64,000 nt of DNA. Source: Oreocharis arfaki (lineage: Eukaryota; Chordata; Aves; Passeriformes; Paramythiidae). The translations under genes were made by a program, and so were the position numbers. Under the pieces are notes generated by a model that did no database searches, was not told the DNA's origin, and saw only the letters and a program-made list of their open reading frames with translations. Location of the stretch: assembly GCA_013398015.1 (NCBI GenBank), contig VZRR01002859.1:992001-1056000 (forward strand), given 5' to 3'. The first letter of the stretch is position 1; each line of letters opens with the position of its first letter. Shown here one piece after another: positions 36,801 through 51,800 of the stretch.

Positions 36801-39800
36801 ACAGTATGAATTGCTACAAATACACCCTGTTCTCCACTTTACTTTGTAGCATTAATTTCACTAATATACCAAATGGGGAAAACAGTCTAAAATTTCTAAG
36901 ATATTATTTTGAAAAATAATGAAATTTGGAGTGTTCTGCAATATTCCGAAATGAAAACTGTGCTCAAGAGGATTTCAATACGAAAAGCACACATCATTTC
37001 TACTGTCCTTTATTAATACATGTACTTAGGGTTTATTGACTTTCTCATTTCCAAATCTGATTTGTTTTAGGTCTTTCTTTCTGTTTGTACTCTCTTTCTG
37101 CTGTACATGCTCTTCTTGTCAGAGCACTCTCTCTTGCTGATTCTTTATGCTTCATTCTTCATTTCTCAGTGTTTTGTGGTTAGCACTTCTATATGACTTT
37201 AATTTAGCCGGCAAATGCTTCTCTCAGCAATGCAGGGGTCATTTACTTTTAAATAACTATGGATTTGAAGCTGGAGAGAGTAGCAAGTAGCCTGCATCTC
37301 TACCTAATCCTTAAAAGGAAGATGGTCTGCTCAAACTGAAACACAGGTGTGTCTGGGACTATCCAAAATGAAGCTAAAAACGTGTTAGCACAACTTGAGT
37401 AGAGAGTGTGAGAGATGGGGAGGAAAATAATTAAGTCTCTCTGGACAAGTATATGGTTTAGAAGAGAGCAAGGACTGAAGAGAAGGTTTTGGGGTAAAAT
37501 CGAGGGCTGGTCAGAAAGGCAGGAAGGAAGAAGTATGCATAGATCAGTCTGCATGGATCAGATCTATGTCATATGAAAACCTTTATTTGTCACTTCGTTT
37601 TCTTTCTGCTCTGCAGGGCGATCCTGGCACAAGAGGTCCTCCAGGCATTCCTGGTCGAGAAGGACCAAAAGTAAGTTTTGAAGAGACTACTTTTCATTGC
37701 TTTGTTTTTCGTTAAAAGCAGAAGCCCAGATTATTACCTTTGCCAGACTTGACTTTTTTGTCTGATCTGTATCCCTGTGGCATTGAACAGCCTAAAGGTT
37801 CAAATGATTTTTGCGTTTCGGGCCTCTTCATGTGTCAGTTTGCCTTTTCTCTAGGCTGAGTGAGCAAAATAGCCCGAGTTGAGTCCCAGGCCCAGATAAC
37901 TTTTCTGTGTCATGCCTGCGTTAAAGCTGGCTCAGATCTGACTGCCCAGGGGTGCATTGCTATCTATAGACTCATTTTAGGTGAGTCAGTCACACGAGAA
38001 TCCTGCGGTGAAGAGGCAAACTTCCCATGTCTCCCTCAAGTGTGCGACACAGCTGGACTGCCCTGTGCCTTTGCTGTTCCCATGGGAGTAACACAGCCAT
38101 TTCCCTGGGACTTGAAGTTACACTGACATCCACCAAAATCCTGCTTCACTGTAATCAGATCAAAAGCTGCATGGTTTGGCATATAGATATCTCCTGTTGT
38201 TGGGCCTAATTCCTTGGAAGTGAACTTTCTCCATTTCAGCAAGCATTTAAGCTCTTTGGTGCTAATGTCTCCATCAGGCCTTTTGACTAGCTTGCCTCCT
38301 AGGTACAAACCACTCATTTCCTTTCACCTTACTGGATGGTGTATTTTCAAGCTTTCAGATAGTTTTGAGATTTTGCTTTCTGTTTTAGGCACTATGGCTG
38401 TGAGGGCATCATGCTAGCATATATTAAATGTGGGTCATAAAATGCCCTACAGAGCATGAAATTCATTGTTATCTAATAGAAAGTGTTTGTTTGAATGTTA
38501 TGTTTTCATAGGGAAGCAAAGGTGAACGTGGATTTCCTGGGCTTGCAGGAGAAAAGGGCGACGAGGTAAAATTAATTTGTTTCTACAGTGGTTGCATTCT
38601 TATCTGAACCTGAGTAAAGACCAAGACTGAAAATGAAATGCACAGAATGTTATTTAGTTCTTTTAAACGGCTGAGATAGTCACATATTGCTATAAATAGC
38701 CCTCAATTCTGTTTTTTCAACAAGATAAAATGTTATTGTTCAGTTAAAGTTCAGTTAAGTTTTCACCTGTGAATTTTTGCTCATTTGTATATTTTAAAGC
38801 CTCACATACATTTACGTGCTAATTTTCAAGGATATAGGATAGAGCAATACTTGGCTAATGCCAAGTATTTTTAGAAAATACTTCATGTCTATAACATATT
38901 TGCTTTCATTTTATTGGTTCCCTTTTAGAATTCACTTTACAAAACTTTCCATTAAGCAAATAATCTGATGGGAACAGTAATAGCAGCAACTACTATTAAG
39001 TGCAAACAGAAAAATATTTGAATAGGCTGAATTTAAAGTATTTACAGTATTTTGCATCTTATATTACATTCTTAGAGTTATTTTTATGTTTTTGTGGAGA
39101 AGGAAAAAAAAGCCAAACGACTTGTGGTGCCAAATCCAAAATAGCTGCTACAGCTTTCATTTCAAATAGAAGTATTTGCAGTTAACATTTCAAGAGCAAT
39201 CTCTGTGCAAAAAACAAGATCACCACAGAAGCTATTAAGCAAATTAATCTGGATAAGTAAATGAATTTCTTCTTAGCCAACTGAGGAGTTGAAATAAGTA
39301 GCCCATTACAGAATAATGTGATGAACACTTTGAAACTCCAGAATACCTAACTGGAGTTAATTAAACACATACTATTCTCTTGTATTTTAGAAGTACTGGT
39401 TACAAGACACAGCATTGGGAAAATATGAAAGGAATTTAGAGTGTGTTGATTCAGGGGTTTGCAATTCTTTATAAGCATTTCACATTTCTTTGGCACTAAA
39501 ACCATTAAATCTTAAGAATTTTTAAAGAGTAATAGAATAAGAGAGTAGTTTGCAAAAAAAATGTGCTCATCAGGATCATTGGCTTACAAAAGTAAACAGT
39601 TATATGAGGGAAAAAAAATCTGCAGCTCCTCCTATTGTTTTGCCCCAGAATTTAGCATGTTATCAGTCTAAAGTATCATGCCTTTTTTTTTCCCTTTGGT
39701 TTTACATGATATATAGAGCTCATTAAGTCTTTGATTCTTAAAGAAGGAAGTACCTCCTGAGGTAGAATTCAGAACATATTCTGTATAAGGATTGAGGAGC

Positions 39801-42800
39801 CATAAGCAAATTTTATGCAGAATTTTACTGTAAAAATAAATGAGAACGTAACACGTACTTTGTGTGCTGTATAGGATACCTCTACCAGTTAACCCTAGGA
39901 GGATGAAGCATTAGCAAAACAACTTTGACAATTCAATTACTATTAAACAGCTGAGACCCAAATAAGATATTGCAGGGAATTAAGAAGATAATAAGGTAAC
40001 AGCAAGTTTATGACTGGTAGATTTTTTAAAGGAGTCTAGAGAAAATTCATTGTACATTTTTCTTTAATGCTGTGTTAATAAGTTAGTTACTCACATGTTT
40101 CCTCACCATTTGAGAGTTGTTAGCTGCCTTGGCTCTGATATTTTCAGTGTTTTAGAGCAGCTTTTGAATATGACATTGTGAGGGCACAAGGGAATCCTTT
40201 TTTCAGAAACATGTGTGAAAAGGTTTTAAAAGAAACCTTTTTACAGATTTTAAAATTTTTAATTTTCATTATTTCGTTGGAATGGGAAGAAATGGGAAGA
40301 AAGTTTGAGAAGCCCACCTGAAGCTTTTTGATATATGCTCATTAACTTCCATATGCTTTCCAATCACCCTTTTGTTGAACTTGTTATCTTCATTTTCAAA
40401 GCACTTCTTTTTTGAGGGGGAGGATATTTTTAATATCAGTAGTAAGAATTACAGAAAATGTTCCTTTGGCTCATGTTAATTTTCCATGTAAATGTTCCAT
40501 CAGAGTTAAGGAGTTCAAAAGGAGCAGAGAACACATTAGCAGTTACCTGGCTGCTCTGAAAAGCTGCAGAGGCGGATCAATGTCCTCTGCATGTAGGAGC
40601 AAGAAAGGAAAATCAATGTCTCTCCATCTCTACATTTTTGGTGATTTATTTCTCTCTGAAGTTTCTCCCTCAGTCTCTCCTTCAGAGCACCTTTTTCAGG
40701 GCTCCTGACCTCTGTGGCTTTCTAGGTTGCTTCCTTAGCCATTCCTTCTTAAGCACTGCATTTAAAATGAGAAATGCACCTTTTCTGAGGGGATTTTTCT
40801 TGTCAGAGGATGGACAGATGAAATTAATCACTGCTTGGAAGTATCTATTTCTCTTTGTGGATTACAGGGAGAACCAAGAGCATTAGCTCTCATTAGTGCA
40901 TGACTTTTACATGTCTAAAATTGCACCTAAGCCTGGTGTGGCAGAGGAAGGGCTCTCAGTGACATACAGGCTTGTCTCAAATCCCATCTCTATCCACGGT
41001 AGCGAGTTGCACAGCTGTATGTTCAGTAAGTGGATACCAGAGTCCATTGATTTTTGGACAATCGAACAGAATACAAGCATGAAAGTGGATCATTAAACAC
41101 TATGTAAAATGTCATGTTCAATTATCAGAAAAACCCAAACCAAAAATGAGGCAGAAAGCATCAATTCATTTAGACAGCATCAGGTAATAGTGAGAAAATG
41201 TCTTCTCACCCGAAAAAAAAAGCCTTTTAGTGAAAGAAAATAGAAAATTAGTCTCTAAGGAAAAGCTGGACATCTGTTCTTATCTGCACAAATAAAGACA
41301 AAACTATTTACAAAATATAAGCTAACAGTGTGAAAGGTTGAAGGACAAGTGATGTTTATCACTCAAGCAAGAAGTTGCCTCTAACCTGGTTCAATGATAA
41401 CCTGATTCTCTTCCCTGCCTGGTGGAGTAGTTATTTTTTTAGCCATTATTAGAAGTAACACCTCCATTTTAGAAGAAAATGAGCTGTAATATAGTTATAG
41501 TACTGCTGGATATGCTGAATATAAGTGTTTTTGATGTATAAGTGGGAGAGGAACTAGACATGTGCTCTTTTCATTTCAGGGTCTTCAAGGTGCTCCTGGA
41601 CTGCCAGGTATACCAGGACCCAGTGGCCCATCGGTAAGTGTGTGGCATCACCTGTGACCTAATTTAGTTTTGCAGGGGTTGCTATAACTGCCTAGTTTCT
41701 TTTCCTTTATTTTGCCTTTTGGGAGAGTAATAATAAAATCCTACCCATTCTGGCTCTAGTAAAGTAAACTATACTGGTGTTGATGTTACTGAAAATACCA
41801 TAATTGTCTGGACTCAAAGTTTATGTAACTTAAATAGGTTTGAAGTTTTGGCATTACTAAAGAATCCATGAGCTTACATGATTTATGATGTGCAAACTTG
41901 CAGTGAATTATGTCTTTTTACCCACGTTAGAGTCATGTTAGTAATAAAATCTAAAAATAATTCCAGCTAGTCATTCTGAAAAAAAAACCTTGGTGCCAAA
42001 ACAAAGTAATTACTCGGTTTCAGAATTCAAAAACAAAGTATGAGAAGAAGTTGGCAATATTTAAAGACACTGAAATATACCATTAAAATTGTTGGTATTA
42101 CTGAGAGAAGTCCTCTTTGAAATTTTTTCAAATTTTCTTTTCTACATATGGGATAGAATCACATTAGTTAGTATGATCATTATTCTTTCCTAGGTTTCAT
42201 GAAAATACTAATACTTCTTTCAAAAATTGTAGAACATTTAAGAAGTTTAATGTGGAATATGTGCCAGTAAATTGGCATTTAGCAGTAAAACGTGATTCTC
42301 AGCTGTATCAAGATGTGCCAGTTAGGGTCAGCACCCTTAGTTTGCCAAGGTGAAAATGCAACGGCAGACACAAGTTTTACCCTTCAAAGGACTTATCAGG
42401 AGGACACAGCTGTTGTATCAAAGAGAAGAGAAGTATTTGAACCTGAAGGAGAAGCACAATTAAGCTTCAACGACCTTCAAAATACACGTTTTGAAAACTT
42501 GATGACACTGCAAAAATGCTGTGTTTCATTTTTTCCTAACTTGTAAAAACAATTCTGTGTTGTGCAGGGAGTCCCAGGAAGACCTGGACATCCTGGTCCA
42601 GCTGGAGCAAAAGGAGAAAAGGTATTCCTTCTTTTTGTTCTTGGTAAAGGTCCGTGAAGGTTTTGCAATCCCATTACGCTGTTTTGGGGCTTTTTTAGAC
42701 AAGTGCAGGAGTGTAACAAGAATGTGGCATACATTTCAAATTTTTATTCATGTTTCAATTCAAGTACTTCCCTGAAGCAAAGCTGTGCATATGGGCTTAT

Positions 42801-45800
42801 ATTTTGAAGTGCAGTTCTTGTGGTATATTTAAGTTGCAGAGAATTTTCTTTAGGTATAACACATTATATAAAGCTTAGGAAAGTGAAAGTATGTTTCTGG
42901 AATAGAATATGACTAGCAACTGCTTGCTGTGCTTCTCATTGTTTTACAAGAATTTTACTCAAAAGTAATTACACAGGTACTGAAAGTTATTGTGTGTTAG
43001 TCATTAAGCTCCCTTTATACTTCATTTACACTCTTGTAGCACTGCTTTTTTTCAAACTTTTATGCAATCTTATCAGGAACTTCGTATTTTCCGCTATAAC
43101 TAAGAGGTCAAATTCATTTCCTGGGTACCTCAGATCAGTGCAACACAGAAGAGACAAACTTTATTTGCTGCAAAATACTTTCTAGGACAAGTTCTACATT
43201 TTGTATATGAATACAGATTTTTTTTCAGTAGTATTCTGGAATTTTCCAGGCATAGCACTGCCATACCTACGTGTGGGATCGTAGTTCCCTGCAAAACATT
43301 GGTATGAGCAAGAAAGAAAACTATTTTGTGGAGCTCTGAAATTATTTCAGCGTAATAGTTGAATGACAGTTGTCTCCTTGCAGATCACAGTAACAAAAAT
43401 TTACCCTACTTATTTCCTTTTTATCTAACTGAATACGAAACACAAGTCTTTGATAGTTCCTTGTTCACAATTGCCACTGAGGTGGGAATGAGAAGCCCCT
43501 GCTCCACATCTTATATTTCACCATTCTAAAAGGGCAAGAGTCAGATGGCTGAAGAATAATGAAGTAAACTGAAATATAGCCCCAGTAAATTTCTTCTCCT
43601 TCCTTCATCTGAGACATGCTTAAGAATTGATCACATAATGTGCTTTCTAAAATAATAGTATTTTAATTCCCCATGAAGCTCTCCAAGTCGCTCTTGGGAG
43701 GCTGGCAGTTTCTAGCAATTAGTTTGCACATTAGCAAATTAGGGGCATTTGGAAATTATCCTAGTATAAATGTTTCGTAAGAATTGTATTTTTCTGCTGA
43801 GCTAATTATTGGCATTGAACATTTAGTTTGATTTTTGCCACCTTAGTGATTTTAAATTTGTGACTCAAGTGTCTCACTGACATAGCTTTAATAAGATCCA
43901 ACAAAGTCAGTGAAAAATTCTGACAGACCTGTCCCAAATTATACAGTGTATTAATCTGAATTGTAGTGATGAGATTTTGAAAAGATTATTTGGGAAATTT
44001 TAAATTGAAACCTTTGTAACCCTCTACTATTGACAGACCCCATGATTCTCCTGGGGAAAAATCTCAGTAGCTATGCTTTTTCTAATATAATCAATTCAGT
44101 TCACAACAGCAGAACAGGACACAGATAAAGGTAACAAAGGATGAATATTTTGCGGTAAAAACCAAAAATATTCCCATTATATCTCCTGATGAAGAAGATT
44201 CTTTTAAAAAAATCTTAATTTGTATTCAATATGTGTCTAAGTAAACTGAATTTCTGAAACTGTAGCTCTTCTTTATTTACATATGAATGGTCAACTGAGG
44301 ACTGGCTTTTACAAAATAATATACAAAGCAAAAAATGGATGTTAACTTTAATCTGCCAGTTGCTTAGAAATTCATGTTAACAGCTCTTTTTTTTTCTTCC
44401 TCTCCCTGCTGGTACATATGAAATGTTTCCCAACCCAGGTTACCACTGCTATTTTGCCATAAGGAAGCTACTACACATAAAGCAGCAAGTAACTAAGTAA
44501 AAACTAGCACAAAGTAATGATTCATACCTTCCCTAAAGCTTAAGCAGGAACATTGTAGGAGAATTTATTCTTGATATTACCTGCTCTTATTGACTGTATC
44601 TCTTGTTTATTGTCGTTATGGACATCATAGCTTGAGTGTGGAATAGATGTGGCCAGTTACAGTAAATGAGTTACATCAATCTCTTGCTGTACTAGGGTAG
44701 CGAAGGTTCTCCTGGGAAACCTGGACCACCTGGGCCTCCGGTGAGACATTTTGTTTTACATCCTGAATTTATATTAGGAACAATGTATTTGTAGTAAAAT
44801 GTAATGTAATAAAAAGAACTGACTGCTGATCTAATAAAAATAATATTGCAGGAAGGTAACAGTCTCTTTTTTCAAAAGGTGTCTGTATTCCATTTTTTTT
44901 TTCTTGCAATTCACCACTGACTAAGTTCAGATCACTAAAGCCATCTTAGAAACCTGCTCAAATGAGTTTACCTTGTTATCCAATATTATTAGAGTAAAAT
45001 TGACAGCTCGGATACCTGACATCAGAGAACCCAGGCAACCTAGGGAAAGTCTGTGGGGCTCACTGGACTCCAAATTAGCTGGAATAGTGCCCAACACAAA
45101 ATTTATTCTGGTGAATTATAATAATAAATACCAAAATATTATGTACACTGAGAGATTTACAGGTTTCTGGGTTTATAATTGAAAAAAAAAAAAAGAAGTC
45201 CTAAGCTGCATTGGTGTGTATCTTATGTTCTTCTGAAATCTGGACTCTTTGGCAAATTGAGAACAAAAAGGATACCACAGCTTTGCTGAACTACAGGACT
45301 TGAACAGGTCAATAGTGCTGCCTTTATAATTCATAAATGACACTCACTTGGTTTTTATGCTTTGAAGGGCATGCCTTACAATGAAAGAAATGGAATGAGC
45401 AGCTTATATAAACTGCAGGTATTTCTCTTTAATGTTAATTGCTTTTTTTTCAATCCCCACCTAATTTTAGCCCAACTCAACTTTTAAACTTGCTGTTACA
45501 GGGAGGTGTGAGTGTTGCGAATTACCCAGGTCCACCAGGACCTCCGGTAAGTGTTGCCAGAAATCTAATTTCTGGTAGCTAATTGACATAGAAACAGAGC
45601 ATGGTTAGTTGCATGGAATTTGATTTTATTTGCAAAAGATTAAAAAAAAAAAAAGTATATGATTGATATGTAGCAAAGTTGGTGATTTTATGTGTTTGCC
45701 AAGCATTTTAGCCCATTTTGGAGAGTGGTTAATTTTGATTAAAGCATTTCATCCTGGCAAGTAAAGGCTGCAGAAATGGTACATAATTTGGTATTGGACT

Positions 45801-48800
45801 CCTTTGTGAAAGTATTCTTATACTAAAAATGTGTAATACTGTACTTACAGTTTGTGGAGGTGTAGTTTTGTAGTGGATGAAATTTGGTGCCAGAAATGAG
45901 AAGCTGATGAATTCTGATCTGAGTTCTTTCACTGATTCCCTACATCTAGCTACAGTGAGGAAAACTATGTAAAACTGAGAATTGTATTGTGAGTGTAATA
46001 AAGGGCTGTTGTCTTTCATGCTGCAGATGCAGCACCTTGCAGCTGGACACTGTTGGTTTGGTTCTATGGAGCCAAAGATGCTGTGCACTTACTTACATTC
46101 TCCTCCTTTTTAGTATCATGGGCAAGTTCTGTTTTGAGATGATTGTCTCTTTGGTAACCACAGTTACGTACTGGCACCAGATGACAGAGATGTCTTTCTG
46201 TGTATTCTGGAACAGCAAAACAAAACCCAAAATATTACTAAGATTTTATACCAAATTAAGCTGAGAGGGCTGGAGTTAATGATTCTAAATGCACTGAATT
46301 AGAAAAGTATATTTATAATGCAGTCATTAAAAAAACCAACATCTTTTTGTGTAACTGTTCTTTAAATGGGGCTTTTTTGGTTTGGGTTTTTGTTTTTTTT
46401 TTTCAGGGTCCAAAAGGAGATCCTGGAACAGTGGTATGTATGTATTTTTTGGTTTTGATGAAGAATTCCCCAAGTAGTTTGACACATGATACTTCTCAAG
46501 GACAATTAGAAACCCAAACTGAAACCTCTCAGCAGTGACAGCAAAACACAGAGTTGTGGGACAGTTTTCTAGAACAGTTTAATGATCTGTTTTCAAAAAA
46601 ATTCAGAAAGCCTCTTTTTTTTGCTTCACCATAATGCCTGGAAGCAGAATACATCATTCTGAACCAGCATCCACTTCCTACTCAGAAAACACCAAGTACC
46701 AGAGTTTAGGTGGGAAAAGTGAGATCTGTCAGAGACTTCAGGAAGTCCAGACAGCAATTTGCCATGAGTTTGATTTAACTGAGAGTTGCTGAAATACTGG
46801 AAGTGTTGGCTGTAGTTTAAATGTCCATGGTAAATTACCAATTTTCCTTAAAAAAATAATTAAAAGGACCTCTCCGCTCTACGTGATAAGCTGATTTCTC
46901 CAGTGAAGCATTTTTACAGTTTTTTTTCAAAATTTGAAGACCTACCCAGGGATCCAGCCTGTGTGTCCTTTGCTGTAGAGCAACCTTTGTTTGGGGAACA
47001 GGGCACAGAATTGCTTGGAGCTTGGTTCTCTGCTTGACAGTGTTTGCTTACAGCCTAGGGCTGTACTGCCTGGCCGTGCTTCAGAGGTGACCTTGGCTTG
47101 CGAGAGCACTGGAGAGGAGGCTTCCATATTACATCTTTCATCAAAATTAAACCATTGGTCCAAATACTCACACAGAGCCTCTGGGAAAAGCTTAATTTGA
47201 TGATCAGTAAAACAGGGCATAACAAAATCTGTTTACCGAGTAACTAGTTAGGTTTTTTACTAATCTCAAGTTAAATACTCTGCTGTTGCTTGCTGTTCAA
47301 CATTTCCCATGTTGAGTAAAGAAATTCTAATGTATGCAATCTTTTAATTAAAAAAAAAACCAAAACCCAAAACAGGGAGACCCAGGACCGATGGGATTAC
47401 CAGGACTGGAAGGACTCCCAGGGGAAAAGGTAGGAGTCTTAAAAAGAAATCATGACTTCTTAGTGGCCACTATCTGCAACTAAATGTTTTCTGAAGCCTT
47501 GCTTGATTTATTTTTCGTGTGTAAGTTAATGTTTCTGTGAGAAAAATCTTTGCATACTTATTTATATTTTCCTTTATTGCTTTGGCATGGGTGTAAATAA
47601 TACTCACTGAACATAAAATTTCATTTTTTGCAAATGGAAAATTATGTGTAGGAGGTCTTGTAATATTCTTGGTGGAATACTACTTGATATTAATATGGTT
47701 AATGTTTTCCTATGTATGGTTCTTGTTCTCTCTTGAATATCGTCTTACACTTACAGTCCATCTGTCTTGTTTGAAGCCTTTTGCATGCTAATTGTGGAGG
47801 CTGATTATGAATGAAGAGAAAAGCTTGTGGTAAAAGGCTAAAAAAGTCGAGATTTTGGTATTCATTTCTAAATATAGTGAAGTACAAAACATTAAACAGA
47901 GAAATAAAAAAAAAATCTGTAAATATGTTTTCTGTCAGCAAATAGTTTGATTTTGCTCATATTTTCTAATTTAAGAAGAAAAAAGAGTAAATTTTTTTGC
48001 AAATGAAAATTTTTCAGCTTTTTGAATTATGCTATTAAATGACTTCATGTAGAAGTACTTTACTGAAACTTATTTTTCATCACAAAGAAATGTAAATTAA
48101 AAGTTTCCCTCTCAATTTCACTCTGCATTCCTCTTACTTGTTCAGTGAGTGACAAGATCTAAGGTAGGTCTCTATAATAGATGCTTAAATTACATGAGAT
48201 GGTTCTTGCTCTGGAAGTCTACAATTTACAAGCAATTTAAGGCTAGTCAGGTTTCAAAATGAACAAACACAGGGAGACATTACAGGTCTAACTGAGACAA
48301 AGTGGGGACAGGAATTAAATAAAAGGAATAAGCAATGGATCAGATCACATAAACCAGCTAAGTGAGTGTTTGGCCCTCTCCCAAAGTAAAAATATAGTTT
48401 CCTTAACTAAATTTGGTCAAAATTCCACATTTGTGGTGCAAGTGAACAGAATCTCAGAGCCTGCCAGTCCCAGCAGTATAGTGCATGCTGGGTTTTAGTT
48501 TAGAGCTATTACGCACCTCTGTGTAGCAGAATGCTGTCTTCTACAGACAACATTGGCTGTGATTTCATGATAATTTCATGAACTGCCTTAAGAACTTTGT
48601 GTCCTCTGGATAAATTGTCCCTTCCCTCAGCTGTGCTGACAGTGGTTGGTGTAGCTGTGCTGCAAGCCACATTGCTGAAAGGACCAGAATAACCCTGAAA
48701 AGAAAAGAAAATGTTGCAAGGGAAGTGTTAGGAATTCCTGGTTTCACTGTCATAGCCAGCAAACAGGGAAAGCACCCCAAGTTCTGGGTGCAGAATAACC

Positions 48801-51800
48801 ACTGCGTCAGAGGACATGGCCTGCCTGCTGCAGGCACTGCGTGCTCCCCACTCAGTGCTCCAGAGGTGCATGTTGTGTTCCTCACTGAGTGACTCCTGCC
48901 AGCCTCCAGAGCAGGAGAGGTTGAGCTGTGTCCTGTAAGCTGCTTCCTTCAGACATGAGGTCAGACATGTAACTTGTCTTCTGTTGCACTTTGTGTAAGG
49001 CAGTTAAGTGTTTCTAATCACCAGCAGTATCACTGTGCACCTGAACAAAATGATGAGGACGAGACAAACCCCCATTACTTATAAGAATAGAAACCAGAAA
49101 TCCCAACACTTCCTGGGATGTGCAACACTTACGCACAACACAACGCAATGTGGCTGTAGCTATGTTTACAGAGCTTCAGCAAATCCACTCCAGGTAACAT
49201 AAACTCACATCAGAAAAATATTCTCCTGTTAGTATGGCTTTAACAGTGCCAGGGCTTTTCTGACATGAAAAAGAAATTGATATAGAAACGAGGAGCTTGA
49301 TTTTTTTCTTACATTTTTAACCAACGTTCCACTAATAGAACACAGTGTTGCAGACCAACATGTCAGCAGTGGGCAAATACCTCTGTGTAGAGTTTTACCA
49401 CTTGTTGAGCTCTATCTATCTGCTTTGGATTACAGTCCTGTTGATAAAGATGAATTTGTGCCTCTAATTCATCAGTTACAGCTAAGAAAACAACACACTC
49501 CTAGCTTAAAGCATAGATGAAGGTGGCTGTGTGCTATAATGAGAACCTTTGCCCTGAAAAGGCCATGGCACAAGCAGAGGATGTTGGCTTGTAGTAAATG
49601 GATGACTGGGTAGCAGGAAAGCAAAAACTTCTTTGGAAGGTACATCTTAAATATGGGGATGTTGCTATGAAAGTGAATTACCCTGTGTAAATTTTGGTCA
49701 TTGTCGTGGCCACAAAGTATAATTATTTGGAGAGCTACAGATATGTCAGGGACTTTCCATCCCTTTTCAAGAGAGGCCTCGAGCAGAGCTGAAGGGAAAC
49801 ATTACATGAGAGAACCTAAACAAAGGATTTTGGTTACTTGCTCAAGTCTGTAAAATGAGCCAGTGGCGCCGATAAATATTAGCATTTAGCCTGGCTCTTG
49901 TCCTCATTTTCAACTCACTGAACAATCCTTCCTCATGTTTTAATGGGAATCCGCCAAGAAACTTCTGTTTTGATTGTTGTGTTGATTTAAACATAGATTT
50001 ATCTTTTCTTCAGGGTGACCGTGGGCCGGCCGGTGCACCGGGAGTGTCAGGGACACCGGTATGTACATTCTTTAAAGAAAACTCGGGTTTTTAGAAGCTG
50101 AAAAAAGTCAGGCAAGGTGATGAGCTGCAATCTCAATTGTTGTGGAACACCAGTGCTTGGCTTGTGCTTCATACACAGGTATGAAGATTATGAGTTTTCC
50201 CTAAAGAAATTAGAGTTCTAATAGCAGCGAGAGTTCGTATTATTATTATTAAAATGACAAGAGTGAGTGGCATGAATACATGATAAAGCTGGAATTTGGA
50301 GCTGCATATGCTTAGTTAAGAAATGTGAGATTCTTCTCATTGCCTCTGTTTAATATAGATAAAGATGTTTTTTGTGTTTCTGGGCATGCACAGATTTCTG
50401 AGCATATTTCTATCACAAAGAAAAATTATGAACATTACTTATTGCAGTCCACAAGGATCTGTATATCAAGTCAATCAAACATTTGCTTTAGGGAAATTCT
50501 TTGTCAGCTATTTACATGTGGTATTCAGAGAAGTTTCTGAAAGTCATAGAGAAACTTTGTTGTAGGTGAAAGAAAAAGTAACTAATGATAAATTGAAATT
50601 ATAATTATTCATTTGTGTTCCTAAAGGAAATGAAGATATTAGAGTGCATTCACAGTTTAATAAAAAAGTTTATCCGTATTTCAGGAGGCAATATGGAGTT
50701 ATTTATATGCAAATAGATTTATTATTAAATTTGGGCAGCTCCCAATACATTCAGGAGCTGTTTAAATTATAAATATGTGTTTCATGAAATAAAGAGAAGT
50801 TTGTGTCTATGCACTCCCATTTCCATTAGCCACTGATTTAGTCTATTTACTGTGAATTCCAAGAGAGAACATCATCTTAAATAGCCTAATTTAACAGAGT
50901 TTTCCTAAAAAAAATTGCACATTTAAGGGGAAAAGTTTTATAGCAGATGTAAGAGTTTCAAAGTTTGTTGTTCTGAAACAGATAATAATAACACTGTAGC
51001 TGGTTAGAATGATCACAGTTGATCATTTCTTATGAATTTTCCACTGGATATGTCCCAAATTATTGGATGTTCTCTATTCAGGTTGGATAGGAAATATTTA
51101 ATGAGGTCCATTCTTCACTGATGGTGTTGCATTCTGCTGATTATATTTAGTTCCAATAAAATCCACTGAAATAAAATATTTCCTCCTGAAATAAATTGCT
51201 TGCTTTTACATTTTATGCTGAGGAGTTTTAATCAACAAAGTAGTAGACATATGAGACAAAATTTTCTCAGTAGTCTAGGAAGAGTTTGAGACATATCAGT
51301 GTATCTTTCTGGAAAAGATTTTGTCTTCCTTACCTGTCATTATTCCCTAGATTGAATAGGGGACGCTTTTTCCCATCCAGGAATATGAACCTCTTATTTT
51401 CTCTTTGGTGTTTTGCTGAGGTTGCTGAGATTGTCAGGGAAGCTTGGGCTGAGATTCTTCAAGCATTGCCACCAATTCCCATTTCCTCAACAAGAGCCCT
51501 CAGTCCTGCTGTTCCCAGAGCTGTCCCTGGTGTTGATGGGTTTGATCCCTCACTTGTACAAGTCATCTGAGGATCTGGTCTAAGGGTACTCTCAGGAAAT
51601 GTAGATTCAAGTTGTTAAAAGAAAAGCATCCTATAGAAAAGAGACATTTAAAATCAGCATTTGAATTATGTCATAAGAGGGGATTGTGAATTCTGGCGGG
51701 CTGAACATAAAATGACAATAAAAATGGCCAAAGAAGAGCATGAAGAAAATTTGCAAAAGGCGTTAAGTCAGTAGTAAAGTCATATGCAAAAAAAAAAAAA

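Noticed and set aside
51286..51570. 94-codon frame (+) in intron 26
   Set aside because: No splice sites or family resemblance. Likely chance in a slightly GC-richer patch.
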